Shown: one piece after another, positions 14,195 to 23,297 of the stretch
Numbering within the stretch: the first letter of the stretch is position 1
How the letters are laid out: every line of letters starts with the position of its first letter
From: RGIG4708 sp045633845
GTDB lineage: Bacteria > Bacillota > Clostridia > UMGS1810
Direction of reading: 5' to 3'
Assembly: GCA_045633845.1 (NCBI GenBank)
Contig: JAZQZC010000037.1
Location: 1-33,259, forward strand
Length of the DNA stretch: 33,259 bases
Notes under the pieces: model-generated
What the model was told of the DNA's origin: nothing
Seen by the model: the letters and a program-made list of their open reading frames with translations, nothing else
Database searches by the model: none
Made by a program: the position numbers and the translations under genes

Positions 14195-15421
14195 TTGCTC
14201 AAAACAAGACTTAAACCAATATTGCTTGTTGAAATTATAGATATACTCGGATTTTTGCTTTTGTTTATGTTTGGCTCGTACGATGTAAACATACTGTATG
14301 CAGGGCTTGCTCTATGCGCCATAAATCTTGTTGCATATGCACTTATATACTTTACAGGTATGGGTGACGGATATTTGTTTCTTATGGTTTCGATGCTTGT
14401 AAGCATAGGCATTATAATGATGTTCCGCCTCAATATGGAGCGAGGCTTTTTGCAGATGCGCTGGTTTCTTGTGGGCATTGCAATAATGTTTGCAGTGTAT
14501 TGGATGTACAGAATTTTTAAAAGATGGGACAAGCTTGTGTATGTGTATATGCTGCTGACCTTTGCACTGTTTGTTGTAACCATTATTTTTGGCGAAACTG
14601 TAAACGGCTCAAAAAACTGGATTAAGATAGGCGAAATGAACCTTCAGCCATCCGAAATAATTAAAATACTTTATGTGTTTGTGCTTGCTTCATTCTGCAG
14701 CCATGGAATTTTGGAGGACAGCGAGCAAATACCCCAAAAGCGCCAGATACAAAAAAGAGATTATGTGCTTATGGGATATGTGTATATGTGCCTTGGCTTT
14801 TTGGTGCTGCAGCGCGAATGGGGTACCGCAGTGCTTTTTGTACTTGTGTATTTTGCAATGATGTTTTTGTACAATGCACCTCTTAGATTATTTTTGTTTA
14901 ACATTGCTCTCGCGGTTACGGGATGCATTGGCGGATACTTCCTCACAAGCCACATAAGAGTGCGTGTTACCACATGGCTCGACCCATGGGCAGACGCAAC
15001 AGGCAAAGGGTACCAGATTACACAATCACTTATTGCAATTGCATCGGGCGGATTTTTTGGCTCAGGGCTTGGAGGGGGCAACCCATACCTTATACCCGAG
15101 GTACACTCCGACTTTATATTTGCCGCAATCTGTGAAGAAATGGGGCTTGTTATGGGCATTGCCATAATTATGCTTTACTTTATATTTTCGTATCGCGGCT
15201 TTAAAATTGCACTTACAAGCAAGCAGCCGTTTAACAAGGCACTCAGCCTCGCCCTTGTGACCTGCTTTGCATTTCAGACATTTATAATAGTGGGCGGTGT
15301 TATAAAGTTTATTCCGCTGACAGGCATAACACTACCTTTTGTAAGCTACGGCGGAAGCTCAATGGTTTCGTGCTTTATAATACTCGGGCTGCTTACGGCA
15401 ATATCCCATACCGACCGATAA
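14195..15421 (+). CDS. SEDS-family peptidoglycan glycosyltransferase (FtsW/RodA/SpoVE type)
   Basis: Polytopic membrane protein of 408 aa with about 10 membrane segments that polymerises lipid II into glycan strands. TTG start at 14195 is supported by GAAGGTGA just upstream. Family motifs: NGSKNWIKIG and LQPSEIIKILYV in the first half, GKGYQITQSLIAIASGGFFGSGLG, then HSDFIFAAICEEMGL with the Asp at residue 306 that corresponds to the catalytic Asp of RodA, and near the end LPFVSYGGSSM. SEDS proteins need a class B penicillin-binding protein partner; in related operons a PBP gene often follows, but here argR comes next, so the partner must be encoded elsewhere. Division, elongation or spore role cannot be told from sequence alone. 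Confidence 0.92.
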   Translation: MLKTRLKPILLVEIIDILGFLLLFMFGSYDVNILYAGLALCAINLVAYALIYFTGMGDGYLFLMVSMLVSIGIIMMFRLNMERGFLQMRWFLVGIAIMFAVYWMYRIFKRWDKLVYVYMLLTFALFVVTIIFGETVNGSKNWIKIGEMNLQPSEIIKILYVFVLASFCSHGILEDSEQIPQKRQIQKRDYVLMGYVYMCLGFLVLQREWGTAVLFVLVYFAMMFLYNAPLRLFLFNIALAVTGCIGGYFLTSHIRVRVTTWLDPWADATGKGYQITQSLIAIASGGFFGSGLGGGNPYLIPEVHSDFIFAAICEEMGLVMGIAIIMLYFIFSYRGFKIALTSKQPFNKALSLALVTCFAFQTFIIVGGVIKFIPLTGITLPFVSYGGSSMVSCFIILGLLTAISHTDR

Positions 15422-15448
15422 AATCAAATTAAAGAGAGGTAAAACTCA

Positions 15449-15901
15449 ATGATAAAAAGCGACAGACAACAAAAAATAACAGAGCTTATTACAGCATACA
15501 ACATTTCCACACAGACAGAGCTGACAAACAGACTAATTAGGGCGGGCTTTGATGTAACTCAGGCAACAATAAGCCGTGACCTGCAGGAAATGCGCGTAAT
15601 AAAGACAATGCTCCCCGACGGCACATACAAATACAGTGCCACAGGCGGCGGTGAAATCAAAATCAACGACAAGCTTCAGACAGTGTTTGAGCAGTGCCTT
15701 ATAAGCGTGGATTATGCAATCAACATAGTTGTGCTCAAAACTATGTCGGGTGCGGCACAGGCAGTGGGCTACGCCCTCGATTCTTTTACCTGGGAAGAAA
15801 TTGTAGGCTCCATTGCGGGTGACGACACCATAATGATTGTTGTACGAAACGAAAAAAGCGCAAAACAGCTTGTGTCAAAGCTTGCAAAATATATAAAATA
15901 G
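15449..15901 (+). CDS. argR: Arginine repressor
   Basis: Hexameric arginine-sensing regulator of arginine biosynthesis and catabolism genes. 150 aa, normal length. The N-terminal winged helix has the recognition helix with ATISRDLQEM (Ser42-Arg43-Asp44 as in ArgR/AhrC). The C-terminal oligomerisation and arginine-binding domain ends with GSIAGDDTIMIVV, where the Asp pair contacts arginine. Start ATG has AGAGAGG upstream. It is directly followed by recN (19 nt), a conserved gene pair in Firmicutes, where AhrC/ArgR and RecN are neighbours. No arginine biosynthesis genes are in this window. Confidence 0.96.
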   Translation: MIKSDRQQKITELITAYNISTQTELTNRLIRAGFDVTQATISRDLQEMRVIKTMLPDGTYKYSATGGGEIKINDKLQTVFEQCLISVDYAINIVVLKTMSGAAQAVGYALDSFTWEEIVGSIAGDDTIMIVVRNEKSAKQLVSKLAKYIK

Positions 15902-15920
15902 CGGCAAACGAGGTGATAAT

Positions 15921-17615
15921 GTGATAAGGCAATTATCCATAAATAATATTGCAGTAATCCAAAATGCACACATCGACTGGGAAAAGGGCTTTACTGTGCT
16001 CACAGGTGAAACAGGAGCGGGTAAATCCATAATTATAGATTCGCTCAATATGATAAAGGGCGAGCGTGCCTCAAAGGAAATTATACGTCATGGTGAAACC
16101 AAAGCTTCTGTGCAGGCTGTACTTGACATAAACGATGAGGCGTGCGCCGAAATCGAGCAGCAAACAGGCATACAAACTGAGGACAACGAAATTATGATTA
16201 CCCGCGAAATAAACCTCGAGGGCAAAAACAACATACGCATTAACGGAATGCCCGCAACACTTAGTATGCTTAAGGCAGTGGGCGACATACTTATTAATAT
16301 CCATGGTCAGCACGACAACACCTCGCTCCTTGCAAAAAAGACACATATATATTTTCTTGACAAGTTTGCAGGTGATGAGGTTTTGACACTAAAGCAAAAG
16401 TACTCGGTTATTAACGAACAATATAAACAAACAGAGGAGCAGCTGGAGGCCGTTATGGGTGACGATGACAAAAAAGCACAACGCCTTGATTTGCTTAATT
16501 TTCAGATAGACGAAATAGAAAGTGCTTCTCTCACCATTGGCGAAGAAGAAGCCTTAACAGAGCGACAAAACATACTTTCAAACATTCAGACAATTGCCCA
16601 AAGCGTAGGGAAAGCCTACTCCACCTTTATTGATAGCCCCGACGGCTACGGTTCATCTGCCTGCGACGCCTTGTGGAACGGCATAAATGCAATACAAAAA
16701 AGTGCAGATATTGACCCATCCCTCAGCGACATATACAAAACCCTGTCAGACGCCGCATACGAAATAGACGACGGCGTAAGGCAGCTAAAGCGGTATATGG
16801 ACTCTCTCTCCTACGACAAGGGCGAGCTTGATGAAATAGAAAACCGCCTTGACCTTATTTACAATTTAAAGCGAAAATACGGAAATTCAATAGAGCAAAT
16901 TCTCAGATATTATGATGAAATATGTAAAGAAGCAGAGTCGATTTCAAACAGTGAACAAACAATAAAAAATCTTGAGTCAAGGCTTAACGAGCTAAAGCTT
17001 GCAAGGCTTGAGGCGGCAAACAAATTGAGCGAGGCAAGATGCTATGCAGGTGAAGTGCTTGCAGTTAAAATTATGGAGCAGCTTACTCAGCTTGATATGG
17101 GCAAGGTAAAATTTGCAGTAAAAATTGACAGATGCGACTATCGCGGTGATGGGGCAGACGATGTGGAATTTGTTATTTGCACCAATGTTGGCGACGACTT
17201 TAAGCCCCTTACAAAAATTGCATCGGGAGGCGAGCTTTCGCGAATTATGCTTGCCATAAAAAGCGTGCTGTCGCACCTTGGCAGCTGCGACACTCTTATA
17301 TTTGACGAAATTGACACAGGTGTGTCGGGCAGAGCGGCGCAAAGCCTTGCGGTCAAGCTGTATGATATGAGCCGTATGGCACAGGTAATATGTATTACTC
17401 ACCTGCCGCAAATTGCAGCAATGGCAGACAACCATCTGCTTATCCAAAAAACCTCTGACGACACCACCACAAAAACAACAGTTACACTCCTTGACACAAA
17501 CAGACGCATTGACGAAATTGCACGCACCCTTGGCGGTGCCTCAATTTCGGATATAACACGGCAAAATGCCGCAGAGCTTATTTTGCAGGCAGACAATTAC
17601 AAAAGAGGTGAATAA
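15921..17615 (+). CDS. recN: DNA repair protein RecN (SMC-like)
   Basis: SMC-like ATPase that gathers DNA ends early in double-strand-break repair by homologous recombination. GTG start at 15921 with GAGGTGA upstream. 564 aa, as usual. N-terminal Walker A GETGAGKS (~29-36) and INIHGQHD, two coiled-coil stretches with a central globular part (about 150-370), then the ABC signature region ASGGELSRIMLAIKSVL, Walker B LIFDEIDTGVSGRAAQS and the His-switch region ICITHLPQIAAMAD. Part of the compact argR-recN-deaminase-fbp run, with short gaps (2 nt to the next gene), probably one transcript. Confidence 0.97.
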   Translation: MIRQLSINNIAVIQNAHIDWEKGFTVLTGETGAGKSIIIDSLNMIKGERASKEIIRHGETKASVQAVLDINDEACAEIEQQTGIQTEDNEIMITREINLEGKNNIRINGMPATLSMLKAVGDILINIHGQHDNTSLLAKKTHIYFLDKFAGDEVLTLKQKYSVINEQYKQTEEQLEAVMGDDDKKAQRLDLLNFQIDEIESASLTIGEEEALTERQNILSNIQTIAQSVGKAYSTFIDSPDGYGSSACDALWNGINAIQKSADIDPSLSDIYKTLSDAAYEIDDGVRQLKRYMDSLSYDKGELDEIENRLDLIYNLKRKYGNSIEQILRYYDEICKEAESISNSEQTIKNLESRLNELKLARLEAANKLSEARCYAGEVLAVKIMEQLTQLDMGKVKFAVKIDRCDYRGDGADDVEFVICTNVGDDFKPLTKIASGGELSRIMLAIKSVLSHLGSCDTLIFDEIDTGVSGRAAQSLAVKLYDMSRMAQVICITHLPQIAAMADNHLLIQKTSDDTTTKTTVTLLDTNRRIDEIARTLGGASISDITRQNAAELILQADNYKRGE

Positions 17616-17617
17616 TT

Positions 17618-18112
17618 ATGGATTTCAAAAGACGTGACAAACACAACTACTACCTTGATATAGCCGAAACAGTTGCAGAGCGCGGCACCTGCCTTCGCCG
17701 AAATTACGGATGTATTATAGTAAAAAACGATGAAATTGTTTCCACAGGATATACAGGAGCTCCCAGAGGGCGCAAAAACTGTCTTGATATGGGTGTGTGC
17801 ACAAGAGAAGCTATGAATATCCCCCGCGGAGAGCGATACGAAATGTGCCGAAGTGTTCACTCGGAGCAAAACGCAATTATATCAGCCCCCCGAAGTGAAA
17901 TGCTGGGTGCTACATTGTACCTTGTGGGCAAGGTGTATTCAACAGGAGAGCTTGTGCCCGATGCAAGCTGCTGTGCTCTTTGCAAACGAATGGTTATAAA
18001 CGCAGGTATCGAAAAGGTAATTATCCGCAACGACCGCGACAGCTACACAATTGTAGAGGTTGTAAGCTGGATAGAAAATGACGATTCACTCAGCGGTTCT
18101 TACGGATATTGA
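17618..18112 (+). CDS. Deoxycytidylate (dCMP) deaminase family protein, ComEB-like
   Basis: Zinc-dependent deaminase; the family turns dCMP into dUMP for thymidylate synthesis and in Bacillus the comEB gene encodes this type. 164 aa. Motifs: His81-Ser-Glu83 (HSEQNAI) supplies one zinc ligand and the proton-shuttling Glu, and Cys119 and Cys122 (CCALCKR) supply the others; the usual Pro of the PCxxC motif is a Cys (118). GYTGAPRGRKNC and the second-site Cys/His region (CLDMGVCTREAMN) match the dCMP branch. Start ATG lies 2 nt after the recN stop with AGAGGTG inside recN, so translation is coupled. Its presence beside recN suggests a nucleotide pool or repair link, which is inference. Confidence 0.9.
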   Translation: MDFKRRDKHNYYLDIAETVAERGTCLRRNYGCIIVKNDEIVSTGYTGAPRGRKNCLDMGVCTREAMNIPRGERYEMCRSVHSEQNAIISAPRSEMLGATLYLVGKVYSTGELVPDASCCALCKRMVINAGIEKVIIRNDRDSYTIVEVVSWIENDDSLSGSYGY

Positions 18113-18122
18113 GGAAAAAACT

Positions 18123-20060
18123 ATGCACAAATACAACGACAGCAACTTTAAATTTTTACAGCTTTTATCAAAAAAATATCCCGACATTGCAACAGCTTCG
18201 GCCGAGATTATAAGGCTCAATGCAATACTCAATCTGCCAAAGGGAACAGAGCATTTTATGAGCGATATTCACGGCGAATATGAGGCTTTTACTCACATAC
18301 TCAAAAACGGCTCGGGAGTTATACGCAAAAAAATAGAAGAAAAGCTTGGCAACACCATTACCGAAAAAGAGCGCGCAAAGCTTGCAACCCTTATATACTA
18401 TCCCGAAAAAAAGCTCCGTATGCTGCGTGATGAATGTGAAAATATGGAGGATTGGTACCGAATTACCATTTACCGCCTTGTGGATGTGTGCAGATACATT
18501 GCATCAAAGTACACCCGCACCGAGGTGCGTAATGCAATGCCGAAAGACTTTGCGTATATTTTGGACGAGCTGCTCAACATCCCTGCAGACGGCGACAACA
18601 AAAAGGATTATTATGCCGAAATTGTAAATTCTATAATATCCACCGACTGTGCCGAGGATATTATTGTTGCTCTCAGCCATCTTATATCAAGGCTTTGTAT
18701 ACACAGACTCCACATTGTAGGCGATATTTACGACAGAGGACCAGGGGCAGAAATTATTATGGATACCCTTTGCGACTATCATTCTGTTGATATTCAATGG
18801 GGCAATCACGATATTTTGTGGATGGGTGCCGCTTGCGGAAGTGATGCCTGCATAGCAAACGTTATACGAATGTGCACCCGCTACAACAACACCGACACCC
18901 TTGAGGGAGGCTACGGAATAAGCCTGCGCCCTGTTGCACAGTTTGCACAAAGCGTATACGGCAACGACCCCTGCACAGGCTTTATGCCTATAGACTACGG
19001 CTCTCGTGGCGACCTTGAGGCAGTTTCTAAAATAAACAAAGCAATCACCATAATTCAGCTAAAGCTTGAAGGTCAGATAATGGAGCGTAATAGCTTGTTT
19101 GAAAAAGACAACCGTTCCCTTTTGTCAAAAATAGATTTTAAATCGGGAACTGTTAAAATTGAGGGCAAAAAATATGAGCTTACCGACACAAGCTTTCCTA
19201 CTGTAAACCACGACAATCCTCTTGAGCTTACAGATGAGGAAAAAGAGGTTGTTAAAAAAATGCACTCACTGTTTGCACACAGTGAGCGGCTGCACAAGCA
19301 TATTAAATTTTTGTACGATAACGGCGCAATGTACACAAAGTACAACGGCAATCTTTTGTACCACGGATGCATTCCGATGACTGATACAGGGGAGTTTATG
19401 AGCATTTCAACCCCTGAAGGAGAGCTTGCGGGCAAGGCTTTTGTAGACTACTGCGACCGTATGGCACGAAAAGCATACTTTGGCAAAAATAACGCCGATG
19501 CTCTTGACTTTATGTGGTATTTGTGGTGCGGAAGCGGCTCTCCCCTTTTTGGCAAAAGTAAAATGACCACTTTTGAGAGAGCATTTATTGCCGACAAGCA
19601 ATTATATGATGAGCCAAAAAATCCTTACTACAAGTTTTATGAGCAGGAGGAAATATGCAAAAAAATCCTCAGGGAATTTGGACTTGACGAAAACCATTCA
19701 CACATAATAAACGGTCATGTGCCTGTGCGCATTACCAAGGGCGAAAGCCCCATAAAAGCAAACGGAAAGCTGCTTGTTATAGACGGCGGACTCTCAAGGC
19801 CGTACCATGCACAAACAGGAATTGCAGGCTACACACTTATATATAACTCCTATGGCTTGCATCTTGTGACACACGAGCCCTTTGAATCTATTGCATCGGC
19901 AATAGAGCAGGAAAAGGACATTCACTCGGTGTCTGATTTTATCGAAAAAACGCCGACACGTCTGTACATTTTGGATACAGATATCGGCGAAAAAACAAAA
20001 GCAAAAATCAATGACTTGAAAAGTCTGATTAATGCATACCGCAACGGAAGTCTCTCATAA
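18123..20060 (+). CDS. fbp: Fructose-1,6-bisphosphatase class III
   Basis: Dephosphorylates fructose-1,6-bisphosphate in gluconeogenesis. Class III FBPases are a Firmicutes type unrelated to the classical enzyme and carry the calcineurin-like metallophosphatase fold. ATG 18123 is preferred to the in-frame ATG at 18078, which lies inside the deaminase gene: GAGG sits 8 nt upstream, giving 645 aa, the family length. Metal-binding motifs: MSDIHGEYEAF (D-x-H), VGDIYDRGPGAEIIM (G-D-x-x-D-R-G), QWGNHDILWMGAA (G-N-H-D), and INGHVPV with VIDGGLS near the C-terminus. Last gene of the argR-recN run. A small hairpin (20063-20090) and the large repeat copy B follow the stop. Confidence 0.97.
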   Translation: MHKYNDSNFKFLQLLSKKYPDIATASAEIIRLNAILNLPKGTEHFMSDIHGEYEAFTHILKNGSGVIRKKIEEKLGNTITEKERAKLATLIYYPEKKLRMLRDECENMEDWYRITIYRLVDVCRYIASKYTRTEVRNAMPKDFAYILDELLNIPADGDNKKDYYAEIVNSIISTDCAEDIIVALSHLISRLCIHRLHIVGDIYDRGPGAEIIMDTLCDYHSVDIQWGNHDILWMGAACGSDACIANVIRMCTRYNNTDTLEGGYGISLRPVAQFAQSVYGNDPCTGFMPIDYGSRGDLEAVSKINKAITIIQLKLEGQIMERNSLFEKDNRSLLSKIDFKSGTVKIEGKKYELTDTSFPTVNHDNPLELTDEEKEVVKKMHSLFAHSERLHKHIKFLYDNGAMYTKYNGNLLYHGCIPMTDTGEFMSISTPEGELAGKAFVDYCDRMARKAYFGKNNADALDFMWYLWCGSGSPLFGKSKMTTFERAFIADKQLYDEPKNPYYKFYEQEEICKKILREFGLDENHSHIINGHVPVRITKGESPIKANGKLLVIDGGLSRPYHAQTGIAGYTLIYNSYGLHLVTHEPFESIASAIEQEKDIHSVSDFIEKTPTRLYILDTDIGEKTKAKINDLKSLINAYRNGSLS

Positions 20061-20062
20061 CA

Positions 20063-20090
20063 GGGATGTTCGTGCTTGCACGTGCGTCCC
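20063..20090 (+). terminator. Hairpin after fbp
   Basis: GGGA...CGTGC pairs with GCACG...TCCC around a TT centre, starting 2 nt after the fbp stop. No proper T-run follows, so ending of transcription here is only possible. The sequence (GGGATGTTCG) resembles the arm of the large repeats. Confidence 0.4.
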
Positions 20091-20138
20091 CATTTGTTGA
20101 AACATTCAATTTTACGTTTGTCAAGTGCATAACAACGG

Positions 20139-20312
20139 GGTGACAGATGGGGATGTTCGCATGACAACGGGGACATTCCTCGCAAGAGGTGTGTCCCCGC
20201 TTGTTGTGCGAACAAACGAGAAAAATTAACAGGTGACAGATGGGGACGCACCTTTTGCAAAGGAACATCCCCACTGTCACCTCGTTGTCATGCGAACATC
20301 CCCACTGTCACC
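20139..20312. repeat. Structured interspersed repeat, copy B (complete)
   Basis: Outer arms 20139-20169 and 20283-20312 pair over 30 bp with a single bulge (A20147). The left hairpin 20168-20199 has a perfect 8-bp base CGGGGACA/TGTCCCCG and a CCTC-GCAA-GAGG apex. The right hairpin 20232-20281 has GGTGACAG/CTGTCACC and GGGGA/TCCCC stems with a CCTTT/AAAGG apex. A small TTGTT/AACAA stem lies between. Its right end is exactly the last base of the acetyltransferase stop codon. It lies between convergent fbp and that gene. No protein is encoded. Confidence 0.88.
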
Positions 20313-20782
20313 TACAATATCATTTCCATCCCAACCTTTTGAGGCTTGAGTCCGCATTTTTGGTAAAACTGCATTGCGCCCTCGTTGAGTGACCATACAT
20401 TGAGAGTGAGGTTGTAGCAGCCACTCTCTTTTGCAAATTGTACTACATAATCATACAGTTTTTTGCCGATTTTTTGACCGCGGATATTTTCATCCACACA
20501 CAAATCGTCTATGTAAAGTGTCTTAATATCTGTAAGAATGTTGTCATTTATATGCTGAACAAATACACAAAATGCGTATCCAAGCACATTGTCGCTTTGG
20601 TCTGCAGCCACAAATATAGGCTTTGTATCATCTGCTATAATGTCAAGCAGCTGCTCATCGGTATATTTTTTGCAGTTGCCCTTAAACAAATCGGGTCTGC
20701 CGTTGTGGTGAACCATAAGCACCTGATTAAGTAAGTTGTTTATTCCGTTTAAATCAGAAGAATTTGCTCGTCTTATTATCAT
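20312..20782 (-). CDS. GNAT-family N-acetyltransferase
   Basis: Start ATG 20782 (MIIRRANSSD) is chosen because GAGGTGATAACA precedes it; the open frame extends 11 codons further without such a site. 156 aa, standard single GNAT domain: N-terminal RRANSSDLNGINNLL, central beta4-beta5 region IKTLYIDDLCVDENIRGQKIG with the acetyl-CoA pyrophosphate loop (RGQKIGKKLY), then LTLNVWSLNEGAMQFYQKCGL and the C-terminal strand. The target (small molecule or protein N-terminus) is unknown. It is a single gene between the convergent repeat and the divergent mutS2 promoter. Confidence 0.9.
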   Translation of the reverse strand: MIIRRANSSDLNGINNLLNQVLMVHHNGRPDLFKGNCKKYTDEQLLDIIADDTKPIFVAADQSDNVLGYAFCVFVQHINDNILTDIKTLYIDDLCVDENIRGQKIGKKLYDYVVQFAKESGCYNLTLNVWSLNEGAMQFYQKCGLKPQKVGMEMIL

Positions 20783-20834
20783 TGTTATCACCTCAAAAAT
20801 ATTATACTCTTTCACCCGAAGTCTGTCAAATATA

Positions 20835-20863
20835 TTGATTTTTTGTGTATACTTTGGTAAAAT
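20835..20863 (+). promoter_or_regulatory. Promoter of mutS2
   Basis: TTGATT (20835-20840), 17-bp spacer, TAAAAT (20858-20863). The leader to the ATG at 20926 is about 55 nt. Confidence 0.65.
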
Positions 20864-20925
20864 ACAATAAAGGAAGCAATCAACTTATCGGCGTACAAAC
20901 ACCCAAAATTAAAGGCAGGATATAT

Positions 20926-23280
20926 ATGAACAAAAAAACAATTAAAACTCTCGAATTTGATAAAATTGCAGAAAAACTGGCATCATACGCAGTTATGGAT
21001 GTTACAAAATCCGCTGCAAAAAATATCACAATTGAGACAAGCATCGACAAAGTTAATATAATGCAAAGCGAAACCGAAAAGGGCTGCGAGCTTATTACCA
21101 AAAAAGGCAATCCCCCTATTTTTTGTGTTGACGATATCCGCTCTGCAGTAAAAAGATGCGAGCTTTCGGGCATTCTTTCGCCAAGAGAGCTGCTTTCGGT
21201 TGCAAAGCTTTTAAAAACTGCCCGCAGCTTTAAAGCATATCCCGACGATATAGAATGTGGTTCACTTGCAGAGCACATAGAGGCTCTTTTTACCGACAAA
21301 GCCCTTGAAAACAAAATATTTTCGATAATCATAGACGACGAAACAATTGCAGATGATGCATCCCCTGAGCTGAGCGACATACGCCGCAAAATGAAGGGTG
21401 CTAACAAAAGGGTAAAAGATATTTTGCAGGATATGATAGTAAAATACTCAAAGTATCTTCAGGAGCAGATTATAACCCTCAGGGGTGACAGATATGTTAT
21501 ACCTGTAAAAAGTGAATACAGAGGCGAGGTGCGCGGTATTCTGCACGATACCTCAGCCACAGGCGCAACACTGTTTATTGAGCCTGCATCGGTAGTGGAT
21601 GTAAACAACGAAATAAGAGAGCTTACTGTTAAAGAATCAGAAGAAGTAAAACGAATACTTGCCGAGCTGAGCAGTGAGGTTGCCGATATATCAAAGGTTA
21701 TCCTTATGACCTACTCGGTGGTGTCGGAGCTTGACCTTATATTTGCGCGCAGCAAGTATTCTCTTGCAACAGACAGCTTCCGCCCTGTGTTAAACGACAA
21801 AGGATATACAGATTTGCAAAAAGCACGTCATCCGCTCATTGACAAAAACAAGGTTGTTCCATCTGATATCAGAATTGGCAGAGATTTTGACACCCTTGTG
21901 GTAACAGGCCCCAACACCGGCGGCAAAACAGTTGTGCTCAAAACTGTGGGACTGCTCACACTTATGGCGCAGGCAGGGCTGCATATCCCCGCAAGAGAAG
22001 GCTCTGTTGTAGCAGTGTTTGACAATATTTTTGCCGACATTGGCGACGAGCAAAGCATTGAGCAAAGCCTTTCGACATTTTCATCCCATATGGTAAATAT
22101 TGTGGATATTCTTAAAAATGTATCGCCTGGCAGCCTTTGCCTTTTTGACGAGTTGGGTGCAGGCACCGACCCTGTTGAGGGTGCGTCACTTGCAGTAAGC
22201 ATACTCGAAAGAGTGCGCTCACTTGGTGCAAAAACCATTGCAACAACTCATTACAGCGAGCTAAAAATGTATGCGCTCACAACCGACAGAGTGGAAAATG
22301 CAAGCTGCGAATTTAACGTAGAAACTCTTGCTCCCACATACAAATTGCTAATAGGCATACCCGGCAAGAGTAATGCCTTTGCAATTTCAAAAAAGCTGGG
22401 GCTTGACGACTCCATAATCGAAAGTGCAAAAAATCATCTTGCAAGCGAAAATATAAAATTTGAGGATGTTATTACAAGCCTTGAACATACAAGAACAGAG
22501 CTGCAGCAGCAAAAAGAAAAGGCAGATGCCTTTAAACGTGATGCCGAAAAGCTCAAAGCCGACACTGCAAACACCAACAAGCTGCTTAAAGACAAAACAG
22601 ACAAAATTATAGAGCGGGCAAGAATGGAAGCAAAGCAAATTCTCGACGATGCAAAAGAGACCGCAGACGAAATTATAAAAGAAATGCGCAATCTCTCAAA
22701 ACAGGCAAATTTAACTGAGGCTGAAAATGCGCGCCGAAAACTTACCGAAAAATCAAAGAAAAACAGCAAAAAGCTCGCTGACAGTATGTTTAAAACAAAT
22801 GTCAGCTACAAGGCTCCAAAAACAGTTAAGCTCGGCGATGATGTAGAAATTGTAAAGCTAGGGCAAAAAGGTGTTGTTGTAACCGAACCCGATGATAAAG
22901 GCGACATTATGATAAAAGTGGGCATTATGAAAATCAAGTCAAATCTTTCTGATATCAGAATGATTGAGGAACCAAAGCCTGCAAAAACCAAAAATCCATC
23001 TCGTTCAAGCGGCAGCAGCTCCCCTTCAAAAACAATGTCACTTTCACCTGAGCTTGATGTACGCGGCGAAACTGTAGACACAGCCTGCATACTTATAGAC
23101 AAATTCCTTGACGATGCAATTATGTCATCACTTGGTCAGGTACGCATAGTCCACGGCAAAGGCACAGGGCAGCTGCGCACAGGTATTCACAGGTATCTCA
23201 AAACCTTAAGCTACGTAAAATCGTACAGGCTTGGAGTGTTTGGCGAAGGTGACAGCGGCGTAACCGTTGTTGAAATTTAA
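20926..23280 (+). CDS. mutS2: Endonuclease MutS2 / ribosome-collision factor
   Basis: ATG 20926 has AGGCAGGA upstream and gives 784 aa, the normal MutS2 length; the frame is open further up to 20845 but that part lies in the leader. It lacks the mismatch-reading N-terminal domain of MutS1. Order: clamp/lever region, ATPase with Walker A GPNTGGKTVVLKT (~residue 328) and Walker B LCLFDELGAGTDPVEGA, the long coiled coil and linker (about 515-620, rich in Lys/Glu), KOW-like segment, and the C-terminal Smr domain (about 709-784) with LDVRGETVD and HGKGTGQLR. The Smr domain carries nuclease activity in studied homologues; MutS2 acts in suppression of recombination or on collided ribosomes in Bacillus. 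Upstream of spmA and probably cotranscribed in part. Confidence 0.96.
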   Translation: MNKKTIKTLEFDKIAEKLASYAVMDVTKSAAKNITIETSIDKVNIMQSETEKGCELITKKGNPPIFCVDDIRSAVKRCELSGILSPRELLSVAKLLKTARSFKAYPDDIECGSLAEHIEALFTDKALENKIFSIIIDDETIADDASPELSDIRRKMKGANKRVKDILQDMIVKYSKYLQEQIITLRGDRYVIPVKSEYRGEVRGILHDTSATGATLFIEPASVVDVNNEIRELTVKESEEVKRILAELSSEVADISKVILMTYSVVSELDLIFARSKYSLATDSFRPVLNDKGYTDLQKARHPLIDKNKVVPSDIRIGRDFDTLVVTGPNTGGKTVVLKTVGLLTLMAQAGLHIPAREGSVVAVFDNIFADIGDEQSIEQSLSTFSSHMVNIVDILKNVSPGSLCLFDELGAGTDPVEGASLAVSILERVRSLGAKTIATTHYSELKMYALTTDRVENASCEFNVETLAPTYKLLIGIPGKSNAFAISKKLGLDDSIIESAKNHLASENIKFEDVITSLEHTRTELQQQKEKADAFKRDAEKLKADTANTNKLLKDKTDKIIERARMEAKQILDDAKETADEIIKEMRNLSKQANLTEAENARRKLTEKSKKNSKKLADSMFKTNVSYKAPKTVKLGDDVEIVKLGQKGVVVTEPDDKGDIMIKVGIMKIKSNLSDIRMIEEPKPAKTKNPSRSSGSSSPSKTMSLSPELDVRGETVDTACILIDKFLDDAIMSSLGQVRIVHGKGTGQLRTGIHRYLKTLSYVKSYRLGVFGEGDSGVTVVEI

Positions 23281-23297
23281 TCAATTCATAAAAGCTT

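Noticed and set aside
19922..20280. Two minus-strand ORFs (83-112 aa) over repeat copy B and a plus-strand ORF of 173 aa over copy A (6203-6724)
   Set aside because: They are read through the palindromic repeats and the ends of fbp and uvrA; composition (Cys/His/Pro-rich) follows the repeat sequence, and they have no ribosome sites. Treated as spurious.
21790..22238. ORFs antisense to mutS2 (91-136 aa)
   Set aside because: Shadows of the mutS2 reading frame with no start signals and no recognisable domain.
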